From the NCBI GenBank assembly GCA_016717335.1, contig JADKFS010000008.1, forward strand, positions 62,001 through 126,000: a stretch of 64,000 bases of DNA. The letters run 5' to 3'. The DNA comes from Candidatus Ribeiella danica (GTDB lineage Bacteria > Chloroflexota > Chloroflexia > Chloroflexales > Roseiflexaceae). How positions within the stretch are numbered: position 1 is the first letter of the stretch; the number at the start of each line of letters is the position of its first letter. A program made the position numbers and the translations under genes. Positions 18,596-26,839 of the stretch are shown here, in pieces. Below the pieces are notes generated by a model. The model did not search any database, was not told the origin of the DNA, and was given only the letters and a program-made list of their open reading frames with translations.

Positions 18596-19186
18596 ATGCG
18601 CGACGACCAGAACAGCCTACCGATGTGGCTTGGCGGAATCTTGCTGGCGCTGGTGCTCATTCTGATCAGCACCCGCGGCGGCGCCGGCCTGAACAACCCG
18701 GTGCTCATCCAGCAGTTCGCGCCGAAGCCGACCGACCCGAGCGCGCCGACCGCGCAGCCGTTCCAGCTGCCGCAGATCCACCTGCCCAGCCTGCCGCCGG
18801 CCCTGCAGCAGACGTACGCCAAGCTGCGCGATCGCTTCGCCAGCGGCCAGGCCGTGCCCGCGCTCACGCCGATCGCGCGCGGGCCGCGCGTCCGCGTCGA
18901 CGTCGACGAGGTGCGCCGGGTCGGCGACCGCGCCCAGGTGCACGGCAAGGTGACCAATATCTCCGACGCGCCGATCGAGATCCCGCCGGGCGCGTTCTCG
19001 TTCCGCGACAGCGGCGGCGTGACCTACGCCACCAGCGGCAGCGGCAGCGCCACGCTCCAGCCCCAGCAGTCCACCTCGCTCGACTTGTCCATTCCGCTGC
19101 CGGCGAACCGCGGCCTCACGCTGATCGTCACGGTGCCGCCCGACCAGCCGCTGGAGCAGACTCTGGTGGTCGAGACGTCGCAGTAG
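18596..19186 (+). CDS. Membrane-anchored protein with DUF4352-like beta domain
   Basis: 196 aa. One N-terminal transmembrane anchor (LGGILLALVLILI), a Pro/Gln/Leu-rich stalk (about 35-80), and a C-terminal beta domain (about 100-196): VRVDVDEVRRVGDRAQVHGKV, TNISDAPIEIP, SFRDSGGVTY, and TVPPDQPLEQTLVVET. The pattern of an extracellular immunoglobulin-like domain comparing local and free ends resembles DUF4352. No enzyme motif. It converges on the next gene with only 31 bases between stops. Confidence 0.6.
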   Translation: MRDDQNSLPMWLGGILLALVLILISTRGGAGLNNPVLIQQFAPKPTDPSAPTAQPFQLPQIHLPSLPPALQQTYAKLRDRFASGQAVPALTPIARGPRVRVDVDEVRRVGDRAQVHGKVTNISDAPIEIPPGAFSFRDSGGVTYATSGSGSATLQPQQSTSLDLSIPLPANRGLTLIVTVPPDQPLEQTLVVETSQ

Positions 19187-19217
19187 GCGCACGCTGCACC
19201 CCTTTTCAGACAGCTCC

Positions 19218-20315
19218 TCAAGATGGCGGGCACGCCTGCTGGAGTAGGCCGGCCTGGTCGGCCCCGGCCGGCGCCTCGGCGATCGTCGCGTCGTACAGCC
19301 GCCAAGGGGCGTCGTCGCCCTGGTTTGGCCGCTGGGCGACGTAGCAGCCCGCGAAGGTGTGCCGGCTGCCGTCGGCGTGCGTCGCGACGAGCAGGGTTGG
19401 GATGCTGGTGTACTGGCTGCCCGCGGCCGCGCCAAGCCGCCCGGGCGGGCGCACCGCCAGCAGCACCGCGGTCGTGTCGGCGTAGCCGCGCGCGAACTCA
19501 TCCGCCGAGGGCGCCGGCGGCGTGACCCAGTAGGCGTACGCGCGCAGGTACTGCTTGCGGTTGACCGCGTCGTAGAACGACGCCAGCAGGTCGATCGGGG
19601 TGCTCGGGTTGTCGTAGCCGCGCGGGTCGGCGCCCTGACTCTCGCACGCCTTGTCCAGCAGCGCGCCGAGATCCGACCCGGCCGGGGCGGCGGCGATGGT
19701 GGCCTGATTCAGGTGCCAGGCGCCGTCTTTGGGCGCGCCCTCGATCGCCGGGTTGGCCCGCCGCGCGACGTAGCAGCCCGCGAACAGCTGGCGGCTGCCG
19801 TCGACCTGGCTGGACACCAGCACGGTCGGGATCGAGGCGTACTGGCTGCCCGCGGCGCCCTCGTAGCGCGGCGGCGGGCCGACGATCAGCTCGACCGAGG
19901 CTGTGTCGGCGTAGCCGCGCGCGAACTCGTCGAGCGTAGGGCTCGGGGGTGTCTGCCAGTAGCCGTAGGCGCGCTGGTAGTCTTTCAGGTTGATCGCGCT
20001 GTAGAGCGAGGCCAGCAGGCTGATCGGGTCGCTCAGGTTGTCGTAGGCCGACTCCGGCTGCGGCGTCGGCGCGGCGGTCGGCGCCGTGGTCGGCGTGGCG
20101 GGTGGAGCTGTCGGCGCCGCGGTCGCGGGCGGGCTGGTCGCGGCGGTTGTCTGCGTGGCGGGCGGCGCGGATGGGGCGGCGGTCGCGGGCGGGCTGGTCG
20201 GCGCAGGAGCGGCCGGGCCGGTGCAGCCGGCCAGGGCGAGCGCCAGAAGTATGGCGCCGCACAGCTGCCGCTTGTGTGGCGGCTGCTCTAAGCGTACGAG
20301 CTGGTTTTCAGACAC
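19218..20315 (-). CDS. Lipoprotein with two tandem NTF2-like-sized repeats
   Basis: 365 aa from GTG 20315, where AGGGAGG stands 5 bases upstream; a GTG 24 bases earlier lacks this. Lipobox LAGC with Cys 31. A long Thr/Ala/Pro tether (about 35-90) contains an internal repeat (TSPPATAAP / TAPPATPTT). Two homologous domains of about 130 residues follow, starting YDNLSDPISLLASLYSAINL and YDNPSTPIDLLASFYDAVNR; each holds a YxAYxYW segment, DEFARGYADT and FAGCYVAxR. The paired Cys in GCYVA and near each domain end (KACES, QQACPPS) may form disulfides. Surface-exposed; function unknown. Confidence 0.7.
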   Translation of the reverse strand: MSENQLVRLEQPPHKRQLCGAILLALALAGCTGPAAPAPTSPPATAAPSAPPATQTTAATSPPATAAPTAPPATPTTAPTAAPTPQPESAYDNLSDPISLLASLYSAINLKDYQRAYGYWQTPPSPTLDEFARGYADTASVELIVGPPPRYEGAAGSQYASIPTVLVSSQVDGSRQLFAGCYVARRANPAIEGAPKDGAWHLNQATIAAAPAGSDLGALLDKACESQGADPRGYDNPSTPIDLLASFYDAVNRKQYLRAYAYWVTPPAPSADEFARGYADTTAVLLAVRPPGRLGAAAGSQYTSIPTLLVATHADGSRHTFAGCYVAQRPNQGDDAPWRLYDATIAEAPAGADQAGLLQQACPPS

Positions 20316-20357
20316 AAGGCCCTCCCTTTCGCGTGGCACGTCTGCCCGATCGAGCAG

Positions 20358-20888
20358 TTATCGTGCCGACACGCGCGAGCCGAGCAGCGTCAGCAGCCCG
20401 ATCGCGACGATCGCGCATATGGCCAGCCCGAGCAGCGCGATCTGCGCATACCCCAGGATCAAACCGGCCGTCGCCATCCCGCTCCCGCCGAGCCGCTCGT
20501 TCGACGCCTTGATCTGGTTGCGCGCGATGTGCCCGCAGATCACGGCGGCGATCGCGCCGATCACCGGGAGGATTGGCAGCCAGGTCAGCACGCCGAAGAC
20601 CAGGCTGAGCACCGCGGCGGTGCTGTTCGGCTTGCCGGCCGCGCCGACGCCGGGCTGGCCCGGCGTGACCCACTGCGGCGCGCCGGCGGGCTGGCCGGGG
20701 ACAACCCACTGCGGCACGGTCGCGCCGGTGTCGTACGGCTGGTCGAGCGGCGGCGGGTCGGCCAGATCTGGAGAGGCGGGCGACGCGACGGCCTGCTCGC
20801 CCGGGGCGGCCGCCGCCACGCGGGTGCCGCAGTTGTGGCAGAACAGCGCGCCGGGCGGCAGCGCCGTTCCACAGGTTGTGCAGTTCAT
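20358..20888 (-). CDS. Zinc-ribbon DUF4190 membrane protein
   Basis: 176 aa. An N-terminal zinc ribbon (CTTCGTALPPGALFCHNCG, two CxxC pairs) is followed by a Pro/Gly/Gln linker and a two-helix membrane domain: STAAVLSLVFGVLTWLPIL, GHIARNQIKAS, and GMATAGLILGYAQIALLGLA. The GHIA..QI...N......G..A..GLILGY pattern is DUF4190. It is often found in signalling or secretion contexts, without known activity. GAGGAG precedes the ATG. Confidence 0.75.
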   Translation of the reverse strand: MNCTTCGTALPPGALFCHNCGTRVAAAAPGEQAVASPASPDLADPPPLDQPYDTGATVPQWVVPGQPAGAPQWVTPGQPGVGAAGKPNSTAAVLSLVFGVLTWLPILPVIGAIAAVICGHIARNQIKASNERLGGSGMATAGLILGYAQIALLGLAICAIVAIGLLTLLGSRVSAR

Positions 20889-20986
20889 CGTGCTCTCCTC
20901 TCGTTGTCTGCGCGGATGTGCGGCGGATGTTGGTCACGCTCAACTAGCACAGCTTTCCAGAAGTTCGTTGCTGGTTGTCGCCAGTT

Positions 20987-21062
20987 GGTTCTGTGGTTCT
21001 GCGGTTCTGCGGTTCTGCGGTTCTGCGGTTCTGTGGCCACGGAACTGCAGAACCGCGGAACC
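20987..21062. repeat. Octamer array (GGTTCTGC)6 with short inverted complement
   Basis: Six head-to-tail units of GGTTCTG(C/T) at 20987-21034, then an inverted fragment (GAACTGCAGAACCGCGGAAC) at 21041-21062. The array lies between panE and the DUF4190 gene. Confidence 0.8.
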
Positions 21063-21112
21063 GATCGTGGCACCCCAAACCCGACACGAACTTCCGGAAC
21101 CTTGTACTAGTT

Positions 21113-22105
21113 CTACGACACTCGCTGGCCGATCGTTGCGTCGAGCGCGGCGACCAGCTCCGCCAGCGCGCGGTTGACCGGCGTCTCCACGCCGAGGCGC
21201 TGCCCCTCCCGCACCACCGCCCGGTTGATCGTGGCGATCTCGGTCGGGCTGCCGCGCAGCGCGTCCTGCAGCATCGAGGAGCGGTTGGCCGCGGTGGCGC
21301 GCGCCACGTCGAGCACGTGCGCCAGCGGGTCGGCGTAGGGCAGCGCTGTGCCGCGCGCGTGTGCCACCGCCACAGCCTCGGCCACCGCAGCGGCGACGAG
21401 CGCGCGTGCCTCCGGCGTGGCGGCCAGCGCGCCGTTGGGCACGCGCAGCAGCGCGGTCAGCGCGTTGATCCCGACGTTGACGACCAGCTTGCCCCACACC
21501 AGCGAGTCCAGGTCGTCGCTGAGCTCGGCCGGCAGGCCGCAGGCGCTGAACAGATCGGCCAGCGCGGCCATGCCCGCGCGGTCGGGCGACGTCCCGAAGA
21601 CCGTCGTGCCCTGGCCGGCGTGGCGCACGCGCCCAGGCCCCAGCAGCGTCGCGCCGAGCGCCGTCACGCCCTGCCCGACCCGCGCGGCGCCCAGCGCCTC
21701 TGCCAGCAGCTCGCGGTTGCCGACGCCGTTTTGAAGAGTAACGACGAGCGCTGAACGCTGAACGATGAATGCTGAGAGCTGTTCCGCGTTCCGCGTTCCG
21801 CGTTCCGCGTTCAGAAGGCGCGCCTGCTCGGCCGCCCAGGCCGTCTGCTGCGCCTTGACCAGCACGAGCAGCGCGTCGCACGGGCCGATCGCCGCCGGGT
21901 CGGTCGTGGCGCGCGGGCGGCGGGTCGTGGCGACACCGTCCAGCTCGCAGGAGAGCCCGGCCGCCTGGATCGCCGCGACGTGCTCGCGCCAGGGGTCGAG
22001 CAGCCAGACCTCGGCGCGCTCGCAGAGGTAGAAGCCGAGCAGGCTGCCCATTGCGCCCGCGCCGACGATCCCGATCTTTATGCTGGACGATGGATGATGG
22101 ACCAT
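21113..22105 (-). CDS. panE: 2-dehydropantoate 2-reductase (ketopantoate reductase)
   Basis: 330 aa from ATG 22105. The frame stays open for another 49 codons upstream, but those are translated heptamer repeats (RWSLVVG...). It reduces ketopantoate to pantoate with NADPH. Rossmann motif IVGAGAMGS, VVTLQNGVGN, FGTSPDRAG-type nucleotide-side region, and the catalytic-lysine helix LVWGKLVVNVGINALTAL all fit. Between the KAQQTAWAAEQARLL and VVTLQNG segments, about 20 residues (NAERGTRNAEQLSAFIVQRSA) are encoded by a heptamer array, an unusual in-frame insert. It lies next to panB, the preceding step. Confidence 0.88.
   Translation of the reverse strand: MVHHPSSSIKIGIVGAGAMGSLLGFYLCERAEVWLLDPWREHVAAIQAAGLSCELDGVATTRRPRATTDPAAIGPCDALLVLVKAQQTAWAAEQARLLNAERGTRNAEQLSAFIVQRSALVVTLQNGVGNRELLAEALGAARVGQGVTALGATLLGPGRVRHAGQGTTVFGTSPDRAGMAALADLFSACGLPAELSDDLDSLVWGKLVVNVGINALTALLRVPNGALAATPEARALVAAAVAEAVAVAHARGTALPYADPLAHVLDVARATAANRSSMLQDALRGSPTEIATINRAVVREGQRLGVETPVNRALAELVAALDATIGQRVS
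21753..21815. repeat. Heptamer array inside the panE coding region
   Basis: Units CGCTGAA (three, some mutated) followed by TTCCGCG (four). It is read in frame on the minus strand and adds about 20 residues between two conserved PanE segments. Confidence 0.8.
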
Positions 22106-22369
22106 TGACGATTGACGATTGACGATTGACCAACGACCAACGACCAACGACCAACGACCAACGACCAACGACCAACAACTAACGACCAACGACCAAGGAC
22201 CAACGACCAACGACCAACGACCAACGACCAACGACCAACGACCAACGACCAAGAGTCCTGGTCACCTGGTCACCTGGTCACCTGGTCACCCTGTCTTCTT
22301 TGCCCAAGCCCCAAGCCCCAAGCCCCAACAGCCCTTGTCACCCTGTCACCCTGTCACCCTGTCTCCTTG
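22086..22369. repeat. Multi-type heptamer/octamer arrays between panB and panE
   Basis: Successive blocks of GATTGAC, CCAACGA (about 17 units), GGTCACCT, AAGCCCC and TGTCACCC. The panE start codon lies inside the left edge. No gene or promoter is visible in the 264-base gap. Confidence 0.85.
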
Positions 22370-23209
22370 TCACGCCTCAAGCTCGCGCAGGATCGCCGCA
22401 TCGATCGGGAAGCTGTTCTCGGGGCCGGGGAACGCGCCGCCGTGGATGTCGCCGGCGTACTGGCGGATCGCCTCGCTCATGAGCGCGCCGGCGTCGGCGT
22501 AGCGCCGGCCGAACGGCAGCCCGAAGCCGGCGAACAGCCCGAGCATCTCGTGCGTCACCAGCACCTGGCCGTCGCAGTCCGGCCCGGCGCCGATGCCGAT
22601 CGTCGGCACCTTGAGCCGGCGGGTGATCAGGCCGGCCAGCGCGGCCGGAACCGCCTCCATCAGCACGGCCCAGCAGCCGGCCGCCTCCATCGCCAGCGCG
22701 TCCTCCACGATGCGGTGGGCCGCCTCGGCGCTGCCCCCGCCGATCACGTTGATCCCGCCCAGGCTCGCGGCGGTCTGCGGCGTCAGGCCGATGTGGGCGA
22801 TCACCGCGATGCCGGCGTCGACGATCGCGCGCGCGACCGGCGCCTGCTTGGCGGTGCCCTCCAGCTTGACGCAGTCCATGCCGGCCTCCTTGATGTGCCG
22901 CCCGGCGTTGCGCACCGCCTCGGCCGTGTCGGCCTGGTACGACATGAACGGCATGTCGCCCACCAGCAGCGCGCGCCTGGCGGTGCGACCGACCGCCTTG
23001 GCGTGGTGGATCATCTCGTCCATCGTCACGGGCGCGGTGCCGTTGTAGCCGAGCACGACCATGCCCAGCGAGTCGCCGACCAGGATGACGTCGATCCCGG
23101 CCTCGTCGACCAGCCGCGCCAGCGGGGCGTCGTAGGCCGTCAGCATCGTGAACTTGCGCTTGCCCTTGCGGGATTGCAGCTCGGGGATGGTGATTTTGCC
23201 GGTTGGCAT
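22370..23209 (-). CDS. panB: 3-methyl-2-oxobutanoate hydroxymethyltransferase
   Basis: 279 aa from ATG 23209 (AAAGGA 9 bases upstream). Catalyses transfer of a hydroxymethyl group from methylene-THF to alpha-ketoisovalerate, giving ketopantoate. Conserved PanB pieces are seen in order: KFTMLTAYDAPLARLVDEAG, VILVGDSLGMVVLGY (metal-binding Asp), MDEMIHHAKAVGR, LLVGDMPFMSYQ, VKLEGT, IAHIGLTPQT, and ITRRLKVPTIGIGAGPDCDGQVLVTHEMLGL. Length is near the usual 264. Part of the pantothenate/CoA locus. Confidence 0.96.
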   Translation of the reverse strand: MPTGKITIPELQSRKGKRKFTMLTAYDAPLARLVDEAGIDVILVGDSLGMVVLGYNGTAPVTMDEMIHHAKAVGRTARRALLVGDMPFMSYQADTAEAVRNAGRHIKEAGMDCVKLEGTAKQAPVARAIVDAGIAVIAHIGLTPQTAASLGGINVIGGGSAEAAHRIVEDALAMEAAGCWAVLMEAVPAALAGLITRRLKVPTIGIGAGPDCDGQVLVTHEMLGLFAGFGLPFGRRYADAGALMSEAIRQYAGDIHGGAFPGPENSFPIDAAILRELEA

Positions 23210-23233
23210 GATGCAGATCCTTTCAGTCGGTGT

Positions 23234-23287
23234 GGTGGGGTGGGGTTCGGGGGCGGGGCTACGCCCCGCCCCCGACCCCACCCCACC
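23234..23287. repeat. 25-bp near-perfect palindrome with TAC loop upstream of panB
   Basis: GGTGGGGTGGGGT then TCGGGGGCGGGGC, loop TAC (23260-23262), and the complement with a single missing base. It lies between the M20 gene stop and panB. Confidence 0.7.
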
Positions 23288-23292
23288 GCTGA

Positions 23293-24522
23293 TTAGCGCG
23301 AAGCAAGAAAGTCGAGCGCAGCGACCACATACACCTGCGCCGCGCGCACCACCTCGTCCAGGTCGACGAACTCGTCCGGCTGGTGCGGGATGCGCTTGTC
23401 GCCCGGGCCGTAGACCACCACCGGGATGCCGCGGTCGCGTGCCAGGATCGTGCCGTCGGTCGAGCCGGGCACGCCGCCGTAGGCCGCATCCACGCCGTAG
23501 ACCTGCCGGTGCGCCGCCGCGACCGCCTGGACCAGCGGGTGGTCGACGGCGATCTCGGTGGGCGGGCGATCGTCGACGATCTCCAGGTCGAAGCGGAACG
23601 CCGGGAAGCCCGCCCGCACCTCATCCATCAGCCCGCGGATGCGCGCGATCAGCGCCGCGTGGCTCATGCCCGGCAGGCTGCGGATGTCCAGGAAGGCGTC
23701 ACACAGGTCGGGCAGGCAGTTGATCTGGCTGGCGTCGCCGCCGAGCGGGGCGCGCGCGATCGTCGGGGTGATGTAGGGCCGGCCCAGCAGCGGGTGCGCG
23801 GGCTGCTCGGCCTGGACGCGCGCCTCGAGCTCGAGCACGCGCGCCAGCAGGCGCACCATGCCGGCCAGCGCGTTGACGCCCTGTTCGGGCATCGCGCCGT
23901 GGGCGATCCGGCCGTAGGAGAGCAGCCGCAGCCGCAGCGAGCCCTTGTGCGCCACGCAGACCTCGCGCTCCTCCGGCTCGCAGACGATCGCGCCGGCGGC
24001 GCCGTCGGCGTGGCCGCGCGCGACCAGCGCCTTGACGCCGAGCATCAGCCCCTCCTCGTCCACCGGCACGAGCAGGCGCAGGCGCCCGGCGAACGGCGCG
24101 CCGGCCAGCTGCAGCGCGCGCGCCGCGAACAGCATCGCCGCCACGCCCGCCTTCATGTCGGCCGCGCCGCGCCCGTACAGCCGCCGCCCGACGATCTCGG
24201 CGCCGAACGGGTCGTGCTGCCAGGCCGCGCGCTCGCCGGGCGTGACGACGTCGGTGTGGCCTTCGAGCAGCAGCAGCGGCCCGTCCCCGCCCGCCCCCGC
24301 CAGCTCGGCCACCACGTTCGGCCGGCCCGGCGCGACCTCCTCCCAGGCCGGCTGCCAGCCCCAGGCCGCCAGCTGGTCGTGCACCAGCCGCGCGGCGCGC
24401 TCCTCGTTCGCGCCCGGCACGCCGGGCAGGAACACGCTGGGCGTGCGCACCAACTCGCGCAGGAACGCGATCATCGCCTCGGCGTCGAGGCACGCCAGAG
24501 CTTCAGCGCTGGTGTCACTCAT
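23293..24522 (-). CDS. M20-family metallohydrolase (ArgE/DapE/ACY1-like)
   Basis: 409 aa. Di-zinc ligands appear in LLLEGHTDVV (His and bridging-Asp strand), GRGAADMKAGVAAM (Asp), VPVDEEGLM (catalytic Glu plus ligand), IVCEPEE, and a C-terminal PHQPDEF (His). The dimerisation/lid domain lies around residues 180-300 (KGSLRLRLLSYGRIAHGAMP). Such enzymes remove acyl groups or cleave peptides. It sits inside the pantothenate/CoA locus between panB and ecfT with short gaps, so an amide of that pathway is a possible substrate, but nothing in the sequence proves it. Confidence 0.87.
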   Translation of the reverse strand: MSDTSAEALACLDAEAMIAFLRELVRTPSVFLPGVPGANEERAARLVHDQLAAWGWQPAWEEVAPGRPNVVAELAGAGGDGPLLLLEGHTDVVTPGERAAWQHDPFGAEIVGRRLYGRGAADMKAGVAAMLFAARALQLAGAPFAGRLRLLVPVDEEGLMLGVKALVARGHADGAAGAIVCEPEEREVCVAHKGSLRLRLLSYGRIAHGAMPEQGVNALAGMVRLLARVLELEARVQAEQPAHPLLGRPYITPTIARAPLGGDASQINCLPDLCDAFLDIRSLPGMSHAALIARIRGLMDEVRAGFPAFRFDLEIVDDRPPTEIAVDHPLVQAVAAAHRQVYGVDAAYGGVPGSTDGTILARDRGIPVVVYGPGDKRIPHQPDEFVDLDEVVRAAQVYVVAALDFLASR

Positions 24523-24534
24523 ACACCCTCAGGT

Positions 24535-24597
24535 ATGATCCGCAGATAGACGCAGACAGCATCGTATCCGCATCTATCTGCGTCCATCTGCGGTTCC
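24535..24597. repeat. Imperfect palindrome of CGCAGAT-type repeats
   Basis: ATCCGCAGATAGACGCAGAC and its approximate complement CTATCTGCGTCCATCTGCGG face each other between ecfT and the M20 gene. Related units occur at 25449, 31465 and 61141. Confidence 0.6.
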
Positions 24598-24611
24598 TCA
24601 ACCAAGTTTCG

Positions 24612-25445
24612 CTAGAAGAAACCCAGGCGGCTGACGGAAATGGCCGCCGCAGCAAACAGCACTGCCACCGTCATCGCGAGCAGGTCGGCCTGGTGGAAGG
24701 TCAGCACGCGGCGCTTGGTGCGCCCGCGCCCGCCCCGGTAGCAGCGCGCGTTCATCGCGGTGGTCAGCGTCTCGGCGCGGCCGAAGGAGTTGACGAACAG
24801 CGGGATGAGCAGCGGGCCGAGCTTCCTGACGCGCTGGAGCAGGTTGCCCTGGTCGAAGCGCGCGCCGCGGGCGGTCTGGGCCTTGATCAGCCGCTCCAGC
24901 TCGGCCACCAGCAGCGGCACGAAGCGGATGGCGATCACCATCACCAGGACCAGCTCGTTCACCGGCAGGCGCAGGCGCTTGAGCGGATCGAGCATGATCT
25001 CGGTCCCGTCGGCCAGGTCCATCATCGGCGTGATGTACATGAGCGTGCTGGTCCAGTAGTACAGCAGCACCACGCGCACGAGCAGCACCAGGCCCTGCCG
25101 CAGGCCGTCGGTCGAGATCGAGAGCAGCCACCAGCGCCAGAGCGTGCCGCTCTCGGAGGGGTTCGGGAAGAACAGCACCTGGAAGGCGATGATGATCAGC
25201 AGCGTGCTGAACAGCAGCCGCATGCCGCGCAGCGTGTAGCTCAGCGGGATGTGCGAGACGATCTGGATCAGCACGGCGCCGACGGCCAGGATCGCGTAGC
25301 CGGCGAAGCTGGTGCGCGCCAGGAAGGTCGCCAGCATCAGCGCGCCCCACGCCAGAATTTTGGCGCGCGGGTCCAGCCGGTGGATCGGCGACCCAAGGTC
25401 GAGGTACTGGCCGAATGTGATGTCGCGCGAGAACTCGACTGCCAT
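24612..25445 (-). CDS. ecfT: ECF transporter T component (EcfT)
   Basis: 277 aa. Opens with the family motif YLDLGSPIHRLDPRAKIL, which is highly characteristic. About five transmembrane segments follow, and the cytosolic coupling helices carry the Ala-Arg-Gly type motifs (QTARGARFD and NARCYRGGRGR) that bind the ATPases. EcfT joins the EcfA dimer to the substrate-binding S component. EcfA and EcfS genes lie upstream in the same direction, so a dedicated (group I) ECF module is likely. AAGGG lies 8 bases before the ATG, and this leader is duplicated in the repeat array just upstream. Confidence 0.92.
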   Translation of the reverse strand: MAVEFSRDITFGQYLDLGSPIHRLDPRAKILAWGALMLATFLARTSFAGYAILAVGAVLIQIVSHIPLSYTLRGMRLLFSTLLIIIAFQVLFFPNPSESGTLWRWWLLSISTDGLRQGLVLLVRVVLLYYWTSTLMYITPMMDLADGTEIMLDPLKRLRLPVNELVLVMVIAIRFVPLLVAELERLIKAQTARGARFDQGNLLQRVRKLGPLLIPLFVNSFGRAETLTTAMNARCYRGGRGRTKRRVLTFHQADLLAMTVAVLFAAAAISVSRLGFF

Positions 25446-25448
25446 CGC

Positions 25449-25958
25449 GATGCCCTTAATCGGTCCACGGATAATACAGATAAGCGCGGATACGGCGCCG
25501 GGATTATCCGCGTTATCCGCTTGATCCGCAGCTCACGCGAAAGACCGCGATGCCCTTAATCGATCCACGGATAATACAGATAAGCGCGGATACGGCGCCG
25601 GAGTTATCCGTTCTATCCGCGGATACCATAGATAAGCGCGGATACGGCGCCGGAGTTATCCGTTCTATCCGTTCTATCCGCGGATACCATAGATAAGCGC
25701 GGATACGGCGCCGGAGTTATCCGCTCTATCCGCTTTATCCGCGGATACCATAGATAAGCGCGGATACGGCGCCGGAGTTATCCGCTCTATCCGCTTTATC
25801 CGCGGATACCATAGATAAGCGCGGATACGGCGCCGGAGTTATCCGCTCTATCCGCTCTATCCGCGGATACCATAGATAAGCGCGGATACGGCGCTGGGAT
25901 TATCCGCGTTATCCGCTTTATCCGCGGATCATACAGAGCCAGCCGCTTTATCCGCGGA
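25449..25958. repeat. Tandem array of 61-bp palindromic units between coaW and ecfT
   Basis: GCGCGGATACGGCGCC recurs at 25484, 25584, 25636, 25697, 25758, 25819 and 25880; the last five are exactly 61 bases apart. Each unit pairs GCGGATA with TTATCCGC around the GC core. The first 100 bases are a duplication of the ecfT upstream segment (CGATGCCCTTAATCG at 25448 and 25548). No gene fits in the 513-base gap. Confidence 0.92.
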
Positions 25959-26795
25959 TCACTCCGGGTGCGCAGCCACGCTGTGGAGCGCCCCGAGCGC
26001 AGTGCCGTAGCCCGCGTCGGGCGGCAGCGTCAGCCGCATCCCGTAGTAGTCGCCGACCTGCTCCAGCACGTTGCGCACGCTGGGCATGTCGGTCAGGTGG
26101 CCGATCACGACGACCCGATCGAGCTGCTGCGCGCGGGCCGCGTTGATCGCGGTGACGGCGATCACCTGGCCCACGAGCGTCACCAGCGCGGCCGCCAGGT
26201 CCTCGCGGCTGGCCGCCAGGTCCTCGCGCGCCAGGCGGCCAAAGTTGACCGCGGTCGCGTCGGCGGGCAGGCGCCCGATCGGCCCGCCGACCACGTCCGC
26301 CAGGCTCAGGTCGGCGCCGTTCGGGTTGCCGCGCAGCGCCAGCGCGTCGATCTCCTGCGGGTCGACCGTGCCCAGCAGCAGCCGCGCCAGCCCCAGCAGC
26401 GTGCCGCCGCCGACGCCGCTGCCGGTGATGTGGGCGTACTGCGCGCCGCGCGCCGCCACGATCGCCGTGCCCGATCCCGCGCTCACGACCAGCATCGGCG
26501 CCGCGTCCGCGCCGGTCAGCTCGATCAGCGCCTGGCCGCCGCGCCCGATCGCCTGCACCTCGCCCACGCCGACGACCTCGCAGCCGCCGATCCGGGCCGG
26601 CAGAACGTGGTGCCGGCCGCCCGTCACCGCCAGCCGCCGCAGCGCCGAGAGGTCGACCCCGTCGGCGGCCAGCACCGCCCGCACCAGCTCGGGCGCGGGC
26701 GTGCCGTCGGTGGGCTGGGTCCAGCGCCGCAGCGCGCCCCCGACGTACGCGACCGCGTCGATGTTGCTAATCCCAAAGTCGATTGCTGCATCCAT
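25959..26795 (-). CDS. coaW: Type II pantothenate kinase
   Basis: 278 aa from ATG 26795, close to staphylococcal PanK-II (267 aa). It phosphorylates pantothenate, the first committed step to CoA. The ASKHA-fold ATP motifs are present: IDFGISNIDAVAY (phosphate 1), LAVTGGRHHVLP, VSAGSGTAIV, and HITGSGVGGGTLLGLARLLL, the diagnostic PanK-II segment. The C-terminal RVVVIGHLTDMPSVRNVLE matches the adenosine motif. PanK-II enzymes tend to resist CoA feedback. Its neighbours are ECF transporter genes; 45 bases separate it from the upstream ATPase gene. The upstream frame extension to 26843 is heptamer repeat. Confidence 0.88.
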   Translation of the reverse strand: MDAAIDFGISNIDAVAYVGGALRRWTQPTDGTPAPELVRAVLAADGVDLSALRRLAVTGGRHHVLPARIGGCEVVGVGEVQAIGRGGQALIELTGADAAPMLVVSAGSGTAIVAARGAQYAHITGSGVGGGTLLGLARLLLGTVDPQEIDALALRGNPNGADLSLADVVGGPIGRLPADATAVNFGRLAREDLAASREDLAAALVTLVGQVIAVTAINAARAQQLDRVVVIGHLTDMPSVRNVLEQVGDYYGMRLTLPPDAGYGTALGALHSVAAHPE

Positions 26796-26839
26796 AGCGT
26801 TGGAACGTTCGAACGTTGGCACATCGGAACGTTGCCGCC

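Noticed and set aside
22106..22252. N-terminal RWSLVVG-repeat extension of PanE
   Set aside because: It is a translation of CCAACGA heptamers upstream of the Rossmann start; ATG 22105 is closer to the conserved beginning.
25449..25958. CRISPR-like array
   Set aside because: Units follow one another without unique spacers and are themselves almost identical over 61 bases; no cas genes are nearby.
25449..25958. Replication origin with DnaA boxes (TTATCCGC looks like TTATCCACA)
   Set aside because: The CACA half is always CGC-type, no dnaA or dnaN lies near, and the region is inside an operon-like gene run.
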